Translations under genes and position numbers: made by a program
Source: a virus
IMG/VR virus record: IMGVR_UViG_3300036760_001298
Location: 1 to 30,722 of that record
Strand: one strand, 5' to 3'
Length of the DNA: 30,722 nucleotides
Part shown: positions 14,497-23,500 of the stretch, one piece after another
Position numbering within the stretch: position 1 is the first letter of the stretch
Layout: each line of letters opens with the position of its first letter
Notes under the pieces: generated by a model
Told to the model about the DNA's origin: nothing
Database searches by the model: none
The model's input: the letters and a program-made list of their open reading frames with translations, nothing else

Positions 14497-14522
14497 TATG
14501 CGTTAATATGCGGCTTTATGCG
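14497..14522. repeat. Three TATGCG repeats with an exact 10-bp period
   Basis: TATGCG at 14497, 14507 and 14517, one per helical turn, between the attP core and the integrase. Candidate arm-type integrase sites or excisionase sites. Confidence 0.6.
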
Positions 14523-14606
14523 CTTTGCTTGGTAATATACGCCGTTGCGCCTGTTTTATATGTGGTTGGTTGTTAATGAATTAATGAGGTTTGGCAGGGG
14601 ATGGAT

Positions 14607-14628
14607 TGTAGCATCGGCGGGAATCGAA
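14607..14628 (-). other. Probable attP core resembling a tRNA 3' end
   Basis: On the minus strand TTCGATT, CCCGC, CGATGCT, A, CA match, in order, a tRNA T-loop (with invariant TTC-G/A-A), T-stem 3' strand (with invariant C61), acceptor 3' strand, discriminator and start of CCA. The bases before it (TATGAA) do not pair with the T-stem strand, so it is only a tRNA fragment, as in a phage that integrates into a tRNA gene. It is next to the integrase. The exact crossover is unknown. Confidence 0.65.
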
Positions 14629-14670
14629 TTCATACGCATAATAAGTTGTTATTCATTCAATTAAAAGATA

Positions 14671-14702
14671 ACCCCTGCGATAGTTGGCGCTATCGCAGGG
14701 GT
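14671..14702 (-). terminator. Terminator of the late/DNA-modification operon
   Basis: ACCCCTGCGATAG (14671-14683), loop TTGGCG, CTATCGCAGGGGT (14690-14702): perfect 13-bp stem; on the minus strand it is followed by TTATCTTTT. It lies 11 bp after the DUF3310 gene and separates it from attP and the integrase. Confidence 0.85.
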
Positions 14703-14712
14703 CATAATTCAA

Positions 14713-14964
14713 TTATTCGCCTACATTATAGTCGCAAGCGTTTTCAAGCTCGAACTTGATTAATTCGTCCAGATAACAGGAGGCTTTCTGGAGGTCTATT
14801 ATCCCGCCTTTTTGCCGGTAGCGGATCGGATATTTGAAAATGTTCCAAAGCATCGCGCCGCGAAATTGCTCAGGCGTGGCGAGTTGATTCTTAAACACTT
14901 CAATAAATTGGTCGCCGCCAGGGAGTCGGTAACGCTGGGCTTTGGTTAATTCTTCTGGTTTCAT
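14713..14964 (-). CDS. DUF3310 protein
   Basis: 83 aa. The family pattern is clear: YRLPGGDQFIEVFKN, then LATPEQFRGAMLWNIFKYPIRY (Glu-x-x-x-Arg-Gly...Lys-Tyr...Arg-Tyr), then Lys-Gly-Gly...Asp-Leu-Gln-Lys-Ala...Tyr-Leu-Asp-Glu-Leu. DUF3310 is common in phages, often called nucleotide-kinase-like, with no proven activity I can cite. The start overlaps the methylase stop by 4 bp. Confidence 0.8.
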   Translation of the reverse strand: MKPEELTKAQRYRLPGGDQFIEVFKNQLATPEQFRGAMLWNIFKYPIRYRQKGGIIDLQKASCYLDELIKFELENACDYNVGE

Positions 14965-15977
14965 AGGTCGTAATTGCGGATTAGAAATTCTATTTTTTTG
15001 CGGCGCTTATCTCCTCTTTTACATTTTCCTGCGGAGAGATTCATCTCAATCGCTTGAAAACTCCAGTTATTTTGCGAGGCTATATGTTCGATTTCGGGCG
15101 ACCAATAGCAGCTTAATAAGAATTTGCCCTCTATTTTTTCCAGCGTCGTAAGCAAATTGAAAAAATCGCGCTCAGTGTAACCCTCGTAATGCCCTTGATC
15201 CGCATTCATATAGGGCGGATCGGCAAAGAAAAAAGCCTCTTTATGATCCCGCCTTTTTATCAACGTGAGCGCATCTATGTTTTCGATATTCACGCGCTTA
15301 AATCGGTCGCTATATTCTTTGCGAAATTGGAGCTTTTTATTGTGCAGTTTCATACCGACCTTATTCTCATGAGAAGCGCATATACCCGCTTTCAAGTTGT
15401 TTCCAAACGAAAAGTTTGAAACATACCAGAAAGCCCATGCGCGATCAATAGGGGAAAATCCTGCCGGTTTAGCGTATATTGTTTGCGCCTTAATATATAC
15501 GTCGCGAGCCAATAAACTCCATTGAATCTCAGCGTTTAGCTTAGTAAAGTTATCGCGCAATTGCGTCCAAAAATTAATGACCTCGCCGTTTATATCGTTG
15601 ATAGTCTCGTATTTGGATGGGGGTTTCGCCCACATAATCGCCAAACCTCCGGCGAAAGCCTCGACAAAATGCTCGTGTTTTGGAATTAGCGGCAAAATAA
15701 TGGGAATCATCTGCTTTTTTCCGCCCCAATAGGAAATTGGGCTTTTAGAGGTGTCGAATAATTCGCCCCCATATTTTTGCGGATTGCGGATTTCATCAGG
15801 GACGGTTTCGCCAGTAACGCGCTCGTAAATATCCAGCGTGGTTGAATCTTCGAGAAGGAACCGATGATTTTTACCTAAACAAGTAACTCGCTCCCAATCT
15901 TCAGCCTCAATAGATATGCGTAATAAATCGCGCAATCCGTTTTTGGTTTCTTCAGTCAAAAGTTGTTTCATTTTCAT
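14961..15977 (-). CDS. dam: DNA adenine methylase (D12/Dam class)
   Basis: 338 aa. N6-adenine methylation of DNA. SAM-binding motif around SYWGGKKQMI (82-91) and FVEAFAGGLAIMWAKP (104-119); catalytic DPPY at 253-256 in FFFADPPYMN; target-recognition part between them. An extra 75-residue N-terminal region (MKMKQLLTEETKNGLRDLL...) precedes the catalytic fold. No restriction endonuclease accompanies it, so it probably protects phage DNA or mimics host methylation. It follows a terminator at 16053-16089 and so may have its own promoter in 15978-16052, where no exact consensus was seen. Confidence 0.9.
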   Translation of the reverse strand: MKMKQLLTEETKNGLRDLLRISIEAEDWERVTCLGKNHRFLLEDSTTLDIYERVTGETVPDEIRNPQKYGGELFDTSKSPISYWGGKKQMIPIILPLIPKHEHFVEAFAGGLAIMWAKPPSKYETINDINGEVINFWTQLRDNFTKLNAEIQWSLLARDVYIKAQTIYAKPAGFSPIDRAWAFWYVSNFSFGNNLKAGICASHENKVGMKLHNKKLQFRKEYSDRFKRVNIENIDALTLIKRRDHKEAFFFADPPYMNADQGHYEGYTERDFFNLLTTLEKIEGKFLLSCYWSPEIEHIASQNNWSFQAIEMNLSAGKCKRGDKRRKKIEFLIRNYDL

Positions 15978-16052
15978 TTAATAGGGTTTCGCTTATATCG
16001 TAATAATCTGTATTTTGTTTTACCTATTCTCAAAATACGCATGATTACAGCG

Positions 16053-16089
16053 AAAAAAAACCGCCAATAGCGATTTTGCTACGGCGGTT
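16053..16089 (-). terminator. Terminator after the tail genes
   Basis: Minus strand: AACCGCC pairs with GGCGGTT (16083-16089 and 16059-16065), with inner stem TAGC/GCTA and a 6-nt loop, followed by a run of eight T (16060-16053). It lies 24 bp after the last tail gene. Confidence 0.85.
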
Positions 16090-16112
16090 CCAATCGCATA
16101 ATGACAATATAG

Positions 16113-17933
16113 CTATGGTAATTCGGGCAATATAGGCGTGAAATAATCCGAATTTATGGCGATGCAATAGCATCGCAAAATATCGTAAAGATTCGCCTGT
16201 TCGGTTTCGTCCAAACCCGCGCCGCAAGCGAAAATATACCATTCATCCAGCGGCATATCGTCGTAAGGGGTTCCTCCGAAATTGAAGGCGTTGATATAAA
16301 CAGGTAGATTCGTTCGCCCTACTGACGATTGAGAGACAGAAGTAACCAATACGCCGAAATCAAAAACGGTAATAGCGTCGCCATTTCGGGAAATAGATTT
16401 AAATAACGTATTGTTGTAAGCATAAAACTGCGTACCGTTGATTTCAGCGAAACTACTCGAATCCTGATAGATGTTCAGGGCAATATCCGGTGTCGGATCG
16501 GCGCAACCCATAATAATACCCGTCTGCGCTTTTGAAAACTTCAAAAAGAAGGCGCTATCCTGCGTATAAATAAATCCGTCAATAGGCGAGAATTGGGTAT
16601 TATAAAATGCGTTAGCAGGAGCGGTTATATTGCCTACGTCTATTGTGTGGTAATCATTACCGCCCCAGCCTACTTCCAGTAATCTATTGGTCAAATTCGG
16701 GTTTTTCCAACAAACGGTAGCCGCTTGCCGATGGTGCGCGGGCAATAAATATAGGCGCTCCAATTTGTCCCATAAGCCCGCCGTTTTCAGCCGCGCAATC
16801 GTGGAGCGGATAACTTTCTTATGATAAACATCCGGCTCCACGTCCATCTCCGAAATAAGCGTGAGGAAATCCGCGTCGTCGGTGAGCGACAAATTGAAAA
16901 CGCAGGGAGGCAATATGATAGGCTCGCAGTCAATAAATCCGCAAGCGCGATTCACGCGCTGATAATCGCTGAGAATTAGCTTGCATTCGCCTTGCGCGTA
17001 AGGATATTTCAAGGGTTTGGCAGTCCATTTCGCGTTATATTTGACATTAACTTCTTTTATATAGCCTACCCACGCGCCCTTTTTTTCATCCCAAATATCG
17101 AAAATATCATGCGCCAACATAATAGCCATGCAATCATGTTGCCGTTCGGTAATGAACTCCGTTTCCAGCTCATATTCTTTCACCAATATCTCCGATAATT
17201 TGATGGTTTTGCCATCGCTTTTAGTAAAAACAGTCGAATCCCCTTTGTTTTGCGGCGAATGTAGCGCCATCGGCAAGCGGATTTGATTATAAAAGGTCTG
17301 ATTTTTGTAGTCGAAACCCAATAAATCGCCGCATCCTTCAGAACGGTAACGCACCATGCGCGTATGGCAACTCGAATCTGGCGGCGGATGTTTGAAAATC
17401 CAATGCGCAGTACAATATAGGGGAATGGGAACCATATAGGGGCAAAAAGACTGCGCCATTGCTCCGTTCGCATTCGGCGGGGTAGTAATAATGTTGTAAG
17501 TTCCGCTTTGATACGCCCAGTAAAAATTCCCCAAATAACTATACATCGTGCCTTGAACGATAGTATAGTTATTGAATTCGTCCACCGCCAAAAACTGCGC
17601 TGTTAAACAAGCGTCAATTTCCTCATAAATGCAAAAGGTATAACATTGCCCCGCGTTCAAAAAATAGGGAATAATCATCTCTATATTCGCCGATGGAACG
17701 CCGCATTCATTGCATTGTTGGTACGAAATCGTGCCGATTTCGCCTACCGTCATCATACATTGGTCGCACAAGCCTATTTTCAGGTTCGTGTTGTCTGTGA
17801 AAACTTGAAACTTCACCAAGTCGTCTGGGAAAAATATGAGCGGCGTATCGGCAACGTCGCAGGGCGCTTGCGTATTGTCGCAGCATATTTGCTTAAATTC
17901 GAGAAAGGAATTGGGCGGATTATTCAGAATCAT
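16113..17933 (-). CDS. Large tail-tip / receptor-binding-type protein
   Basis: 606 aa. The N-terminal half is unusually cysteine-rich (FKQICCDNTQAPCDVADT; LCDQCMMTVG; QQCNECGVPS; QCYTFCIYEEIDACL) and strand-rich. The centre has an ERQHDCMAIMLAHDIFDIWD segment. The last 230 residues, with aromatic strands and DEWYIFACGAGLDETEQANLYDI, resemble the jelly-roll or LamG-like ends of phage adhesins. It is coupled (ATGA, 17930-17933) to the 797-aa tail protein and is the last gene before a terminator, where host-recognition proteins are usually placed. Exact family not identified. Confidence 0.6.
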   Translation of the reverse strand: MILNNPPNSFLEFKQICCDNTQAPCDVADTPLIFFPDDLVKFQVFTDNTNLKIGLCDQCMMTVGEIGTISYQQCNECGVPSANIEMIIPYFLNAGQCYTFCIYEEIDACLTAQFLAVDEFNNYTIVQGTMYSYLGNFYWAYQSGTYNIITTPPNANGAMAQSFCPYMVPIPLYCTAHWIFKHPPPDSSCHTRMVRYRSEGCGDLLGFDYKNQTFYNQIRLPMALHSPQNKGDSTVFTKSDGKTIKLSEILVKEYELETEFITERQHDCMAIMLAHDIFDIWDEKKGAWVGYIKEVNVKYNAKWTAKPLKYPYAQGECKLILSDYQRVNRACGFIDCEPIILPPCVFNLSLTDDADFLTLISEMDVEPDVYHKKVIRSTIARLKTAGLWDKLERLYLLPAHHRQAATVCWKNPNLTNRLLEVGWGGNDYHTIDVGNITAPANAFYNTQFSPIDGFIYTQDSAFFLKFSKAQTGIIMGCADPTPDIALNIYQDSSSFAEINGTQFYAYNNTLFKSISRNGDAITVFDFGVLVTSVSQSSVGRTNLPVYINAFNFGGTPYDDMPLDEWYIFACGAGLDETEQANLYDILRCYCIAINSDYFTPILPELP

Positions 17934-20323
17934 GCGCGTACGAGTTTGAAATTAGCTTTTGCGTCGTTAAAATTATAGCGGACTTCTCGAATAAACCAAA
18001 GCCCGTCAGCAGCGAAGGAATCGGCAATTTCAATCATGCGCGTTAAACCAGCGCGCAACGCAACGAAATCAGAATATACGAGCATATATTCAAATTCCAA
18101 GATTTCCGGCTGGTAAATCGGTAGGGAACAAGCTACCAATTCTCCCCTATTCCACTGCGGTTTAGCGGTTTCGCAGGGCGGGTCTGGATCGTTTTCGATA
18201 ATATACGAATAATCTTCGCAGCAAGGGGCGGTTTCTTGATATTGTTCCCTATCGTTCCCTTCTTTATAGGTCTGCTTTATCGTGTTTACGCTTTTACTCG
18301 AAAATAATACAGGAAACCAGCGAAACAAATTGCGTTGGGGCGCTATGCGCAAATTATAGCTATTGGCTCCGTCGAATAAGCCTGCGCCTGCTATGAGCGC
18401 CGTAAAATTTTCGTCTTTTTCAGTTAGATTCATCTGCGCGACGCTTTGCTTGACGCATACCACGAAAATGTTATTGTCATATTTGTAGTCGGTGGAATCT
18501 GCGCCCTGCCTGCGCGTAATTTCAATCGTATAGCCTGAACCAATATATTTGCAGCGCAAATCCGTTTCGGTGCGGTAAAAACGCTGTAAAGTCGTATATT
18601 CTCGCGGCGTATTAAATTCCTCTAAACCGTTGAAATCTTCGCTTTCCCATATCTCGAAACCCGCGACGATTTTATTGAAAATCTCCTGATCCGCTACCTT
18701 AAATTGATATTTCGGGATTTTGTCGAGCGATAATATGGGCGTTTGCGTATTGTCGTAAAAATAGCGCAGTTCCTCAATTCGAATGATAAAATCAGGCGGG
18801 TTTGCGATGCTCGGCGCGTTGGAAGTGGGTTCGAAAGTCATGCCGCAAGCCCATATTGCGCGCATATTATCGAATAGTTCCTCGAAACTCATGCTTACCG
18901 GATTTCGCGCTATGGTGCAACTCGGATTTCCAGGGTCTACTTCATCGCAAATAATATCGTCTTCCGAGGTAGGAATTTCGCGCCCTCTCAATAAAAGTCC
19001 GTTTGTGAGCGTGGTAAATGCCGCGCAGCCTTCCTCGACGCTTGAGAATGGCTGCGCGTCCGTCCTGCCGAAATAATCGCTGAAAACGCGGATTTTATTG
19101 TTGGTAACGCTCTCTGCTATTCGACTAAAGGCTTCGTTTACCGCGAAAACCTTTATATCAGATTCCTCGAAAGTCGAATCTAATTTGATAGTGAAACAGC
19201 AAGGCGGATCAATAATTATCGCCTGAAATACGATTGACCAGGGCCAATCGTCCACTAACCCCTGCTCATATACGCCATACACGCGGCAACTGAAATATAG
19301 TTCTATTTTATCCCCAACTTCTAAATGAATTATGCCTGTAAAACTTATATTTCCAGTGGAATAAAGATGCTTATTATCCCCAGGCGTATTGCCAACATGC
19401 GGGCTGGGTTCGCTAATATAGGTAGGAAAGGACCCCCCGGGTATTGTAACCCCGTTCTTCTGAAAATAGATGATTAGGTCGAAACCGTCGTAGTCGTGTT
19501 GCAATTCTGAGCTGTCCAATTCCGCGCCGGTGTAAACGTCAACGAAACCGTCTGCAGAAAAACACCAATCGAAATAATAATCGCCCGCCTCTTCCGCAAT
19601 GAAAATAGCGGGAACCGTTGTACCTATACCTTCGCCCATCGCATTGGCAATCCCTTGAAAAACGTGCAATTCCTGCTTAATCTGCGTATCCCAACCCGGC
19701 GCGCCGTATATTGTTTTGTCAAGCGAATAGGTTCCAACTCCTGAAGGAATTACCGCAAGTTGATTGTCAGTATATAGCTGAAAATTGGCGAGCTTCTTAA
19801 ATTGCGTGGTTTTTCGGATACTTTTTGAGTGCATCGTCAATTTATAGGGAGCGCGGTCGTATTCGTCCAATGCGACCGTTTCATCCACCGATTTCAACGC
19901 CAATAAATCCACTTTCGTAGAGATATTGTTCCAAAATGCGTTTTGCGAATTGTGATGTTCTATGGGCGCGGTTATGGTGCAAACTCCCCCCTTATATTCG
20001 AAACTTGCGCGGTTTAAAGCTATCCAACCTTCATAGAGAAATTCGTAGGAACTGCCGCATTCGTGGAATACTATCAGCTTCATCTCATTGTCCGGTCCGA
20101 AGGTTTTGTAGAAATCCAAAATTGTCTGGTAGCCGCCGTCGTATTGCGTATTGCCCCAAAATTCCAAGGGTTGGGAAAATTCGGTGAGAAAGCCGTGATA
20201 TTTCTCGTGACGCTTGATAGTTACCTCCATGCGCTTCCAGCCGATAGGTTCTTGAATGTCCACCGGAACCCCGCCGTTTAGCGACGGGTGCTGCAATTGA
20301 AAGAGAAATCGCGGATTCGCCAT
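17930..20323 (-). CDS. Large tail protein (distal tail / tail-tip hub)
   Basis: 797 aa. It starts directly after the small 77-aa gene (TAATG overlap) downstream of the tape measure, the position of distal-tail and tail-tip proteins. The N-terminus (NPRFLFQLQHPS..., then VPVDIQEPIGWKRMEVTIKR) and the Phe-x-Gly-Trp-type segments at about 100-125 (FLYEGWIALNRASFEYKGG) are strand-rich as in Dit-like domains. The C-terminus ends with FIREVRYNFNDAKANFKLVRA. No enzymatic motif seen. The assignment is mainly by position and length. Confidence 0.65.
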   Translation of the reverse strand: MANPRFLFQLQHPSLNGGVPVDIQEPIGWKRMEVTIKRHEKYHGFLTEFSQPLEFWGNTQYDGGYQTILDFYKTFGPDNEMKLIVFHECGSSYEFLYEGWIALNRASFEYKGGVCTITAPIEHHNSQNAFWNNISTKVDLLALKSVDETVALDEYDRAPYKLTMHSKSIRKTTQFKKLANFQLYTDNQLAVIPSGVGTYSLDKTIYGAPGWDTQIKQELHVFQGIANAMGEGIGTTVPAIFIAEEAGDYYFDWCFSADGFVDVYTGAELDSSELQHDYDGFDLIIYFQKNGVTIPGGSFPTYISEPSPHVGNTPGDNKHLYSTGNISFTGIIHLEVGDKIELYFSCRVYGVYEQGLVDDWPWSIVFQAIIIDPPCCFTIKLDSTFEESDIKVFAVNEAFSRIAESVTNNKIRVFSDYFGRTDAQPFSSVEEGCAAFTTLTNGLLLRGREIPTSEDDIICDEVDPGNPSCTIARNPVSMSFEELFDNMRAIWACGMTFEPTSNAPSIANPPDFIIRIEELRYFYDNTQTPILSLDKIPKYQFKVADQEIFNKIVAGFEIWESEDFNGLEEFNTPREYTTLQRFYRTETDLRCKYIGSGYTIEITRRQGADSTDYKYDNNIFVVCVKQSVAQMNLTEKDENFTALIAGAGLFDGANSYNLRIAPQRNLFRWFPVLFSSKSVNTIKQTYKEGNDREQYQETAPCCEDYSYIIENDPDPPCETAKPQWNRGELVACSLPIYQPEILEFEYMLVYSDFVALRAGLTRMIEIADSFAADGLWFIREVRYNFNDAKANFKLVRA

Positions 20324-20556
20324 TACAATAGGAGCGGAGCCTCGGACTCCTCAATTTGTAGGCTTGCCGGGTCGATAATTCTGAGCTTGCGGTATCCCTT
20401 AGCGGTTTTGACGAAAATCCCTTGCGTATTGGGGTTTTCCTTCATAAAGGAAATTACATCTTTTTGCAAAGATGCTTTTTCCGCCAATAGCGTTTTGATT
20501 TCGTCGTCAACCGCGAAAATTCGCTCGATGGATTTGGTAACTTCTTCAGGTTTCAT
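20323..20556 (-). CDS. Small coiled-coil protein between tape measure and tail hub
   Basis: 77 aa from MKPEEVTKSIERIF; the frame is open upstream, but that part overlaps the tape measure. Helical, with charged heptads at about 1-40 (VDDEIKTLLAEKASLQKDVISF). It lies 4 bp after the tape-measure stop and shares a base with the next start (TAATG at 20321-20325), so it is translated in sequence with them. Possibly an assembly chaperone or minor tail protein; not recognised. Confidence 0.6.
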   Translation of the reverse strand: MKPEEVTKSIERIFAVDDEIKTLLAEKASLQKDVISFMKENPNTQGIFVKTAKGYRKLRIIDPASLQIEESEAPLLL

Positions 20557-20560
20557 ATTT

Positions 20561-23500
20561 TTAAGTATAAGCGTTTTCAATATCCAGCGTTCGCTGGTTT
20601 TTTTGACGTGTGAAACGGGCGTAGCCGTTCGCGTCGTAAATATGCTCATTCACAGGCAAATCCTTGAGGGTTTCGGCAATAGATTGCATCGTCCTATTGG
20701 TTTCGTCCAATTTAGCCTCCAGCGCGTCGGTGCGGAGCGAACTTGCCTGCGGATTATGCGAATTTCCCGCCAATTCGACTTGATGCGTCAGCGAATCCAA
20801 CCAATCGGGTCGTAGGGAGCGGTCGCGCATTTTTTGCAGAATAGGCTTATATAAATTCGTTTCCTGCGCTGTCATTACGCTTTCGCCCTTGCTGAGGCGG
20901 GCGGGAATGGAATCGCTGGTGTTTGTGCCGGGACCCTGAATATCCAACGCGCCCGCCGCGAATTTCTGGGAGCGAATCGTCGCCACTTGCGCGGCGAAAT
21001 TCGCTGTGGCGAGCGCCGTCATTAATATGCGGTATGGCGTTCCACCGATGCCAAGCGTTACCGCGTCTATTTCCGCGCCCGCCGTCCATATTCCTACGAC
21101 GGTTTTTGCAAAATCAATTGTAGCGGACGCAATATCTATGAGCTTTTTACGCTCGCCTGCTTCTTTGCGAATGCGTTCTTTTTCGGCTTCGGCTTTTTTG
21201 ATTTCCGCTTGTTCCTGCTTATTGTTTTGCTGCAATTGCGCGATTTGCGCCTGCAATTCTTTTTTGCGCCTGCCGGATGCGCGAGATTCCGCGCCTTGCA
21301 AAAAGTCCAAGCGCTCGTTATTGGCGTTTATGCTGGTATTAGCGCGTTCGATTTGTCGGTCGTAGATTTCCGTTTCGCCCTGATCAATAAAGGCGTGGAA
21401 CGATTGATACATATTAGCGAAGGATTGAAAACCCGCCTGAATAATCGCGCCAACTTTTTCGACGCGCTCCTGCTCGAGCGCCGCTATTGCCGCATTTTTC
21501 TTAGCGATTAAGCTAAGTTCTGTTGCGCTGCCTTTTTCCGCCGCGTCTATCAATACGTCCCAATAATTGGTTTCAATTTCGATGCGTTTATTGAAGTTTT
21601 TGATGACGGCGGGAATTGACAATAAACCCGCATCGGGAATGGTTTTTAGATTTCCGTTACGGATGCCCTTGATTTCTTCCGCCTGCGCGATCATTAATAA
21701 TTTGACGCGCTCGAAATCGCCTTTTGCGATTGCCTCGCGCACGGCTGCTGCGTTTCGAGCGCGCACCATGTCAATGTGGACAGCTTCCGCGCCTATTTTC
21801 AGCAATAGTTCTGTATGCGATTGCTTTCGTTCAATAACGAGCTTTGCATCCGAATCCTGAATCGCTTGCTTTTTATTTGCTAAATCCTGTTCAGCCTGCA
21901 CAGCGTCTTGCGCATATTTATTGTCCACCGCTAGCTTCTTTTTCGCGGTGTCCTCTGCGAGATTTAGCGTAAGTCGGTCGAACTCAAATTGCGTGATGAG
22001 CTGATCGTCGAGTTTTGATTTCAGCAAATGCGATTTATCGCCGCTTTCGAGGTCAATTTTCGCTTTGTCCCGAGCCGCCCATATTTTGAGCAATTCGTTT
22101 CCCGCGTCGGTGTTAATTTGCTTGATGCGACCGTTGACCAATTCCTCTATGCGTATGCGGTCCGCTCCGGTAACGCCCGCGGCTTTCAGCTTTTCCGCAG
22201 CTTCTTTTTTCATCATCTCAATTTCCCCGTCGCGGTTGCCTTTTACCAAGGCTTCGCGGCGGGCAAATTCATCTCTCAACCCGGCGATATCTAGTTGAAT
22301 TTGCTCTTTTTTGAAGTCCGCGCGGAGTTTCTTTTCATATTCTGCTAAGTCGTCGAGGGCTTTTTTGCGGGCTTCAGCGGCTTTTTTCGCGGCTTCGCTG
22401 TCTTTATCTTCCTGCTCGTTTAACTTGGCGCGCAAATCTTTCAGATATTGTTCGTAAGCGGCTTTCACGCCTGGGGAAACCACGACAGGCAACCAAGCCT
22501 CAATTTCTGCAATGCGCTCGCGTATTTGTTTCGCGTTATTGTAATCTTCTTTACGCAATTTAGCCATCGTATTGTTTTCGTTAGCCTTATTGACGGCGCG
22601 CGTTTTTTCGGCTTGCGATTGATTGGTTGTGAGTTTTACTACGTCGCGGGCTTGATTGGCAAGGGCTTCTTGCGCAGTTATTTCCTCTTGTATATTGCGC
22701 ACTCGAAGTTTATGCAGGCGAATAGCGTCTTGCTGAGTGGCCACGTTAAATCTCAAACGCAAATTGCGCCCTTCCTCGACGTTTTTTAACTCGCCTTCCG
22801 ATTCGATGAGTTTTTTATTGAGTTCGATTAACTTTTGGTCTTCGGTGGCGCTGGTTTGCTGGGCGGCTTTCAAACGCAGACGTTCGTTGATTACTTTATT
22901 GCCCAATTCGTAAAAATGCGCAATATCCGACTGCGTAGAGGCTTCTACCAATAAGAACGGCATATATTGCCCATAAGCGGCGTTCAGTTCGTTGATCAAA
23001 ACGCGGCGCTCCGCAAGGGCTATATTATAAAGTTTCCCAGTAAGCGAATTTTCTTTTTCCGCTTGCGTAAGTTTATCATATTGCGGCGCGAGTTTGGCAA
23101 TTTGCTCGTTATATTTGCCCAGCGCGACAATTTGACTGGTGAAAATGCTTTTTTGTTCGATAATTTGTTCGTTCACATTCTTAGTTATTCCTAAAAATCG
23201 GCTTAACCAACCGATGGCGCCAATAGCTCCGTCAATAAATCCGTGGAAAACGCCTGATAGTTTCGTCCCGATGCCCGCGACGAATTGCTCGAAAAGATCA
23301 TTTAAGGTAGACATTTTACCTACCAATCCTTTTGATTGCGCCTCCATTCCACCCATAACTCCGGTCATTTTACCAAATTCAGTAAATGCGCCCGCGACGG
23401 AAGCAAGGGTTGCGTCTACTGTCTTTTTTACGTTATTATAAGACAATACTATTTTATCGCCCTGTTTTTCAGCGGAAATACCAAACTCCGTTAAACGCTT

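Noticed and set aside
14961-15977. Restriction-modification system
   Set aside because: The methylase has no endonuclease neighbour; its partner is a DUF3310 protein, so it is treated as a lone phage methylase.
20288-20815. Plus-strand 175-codon frame
   Set aside because: Shadow of the tape measure and tail hub genes, which have clear context and overlap patterns.
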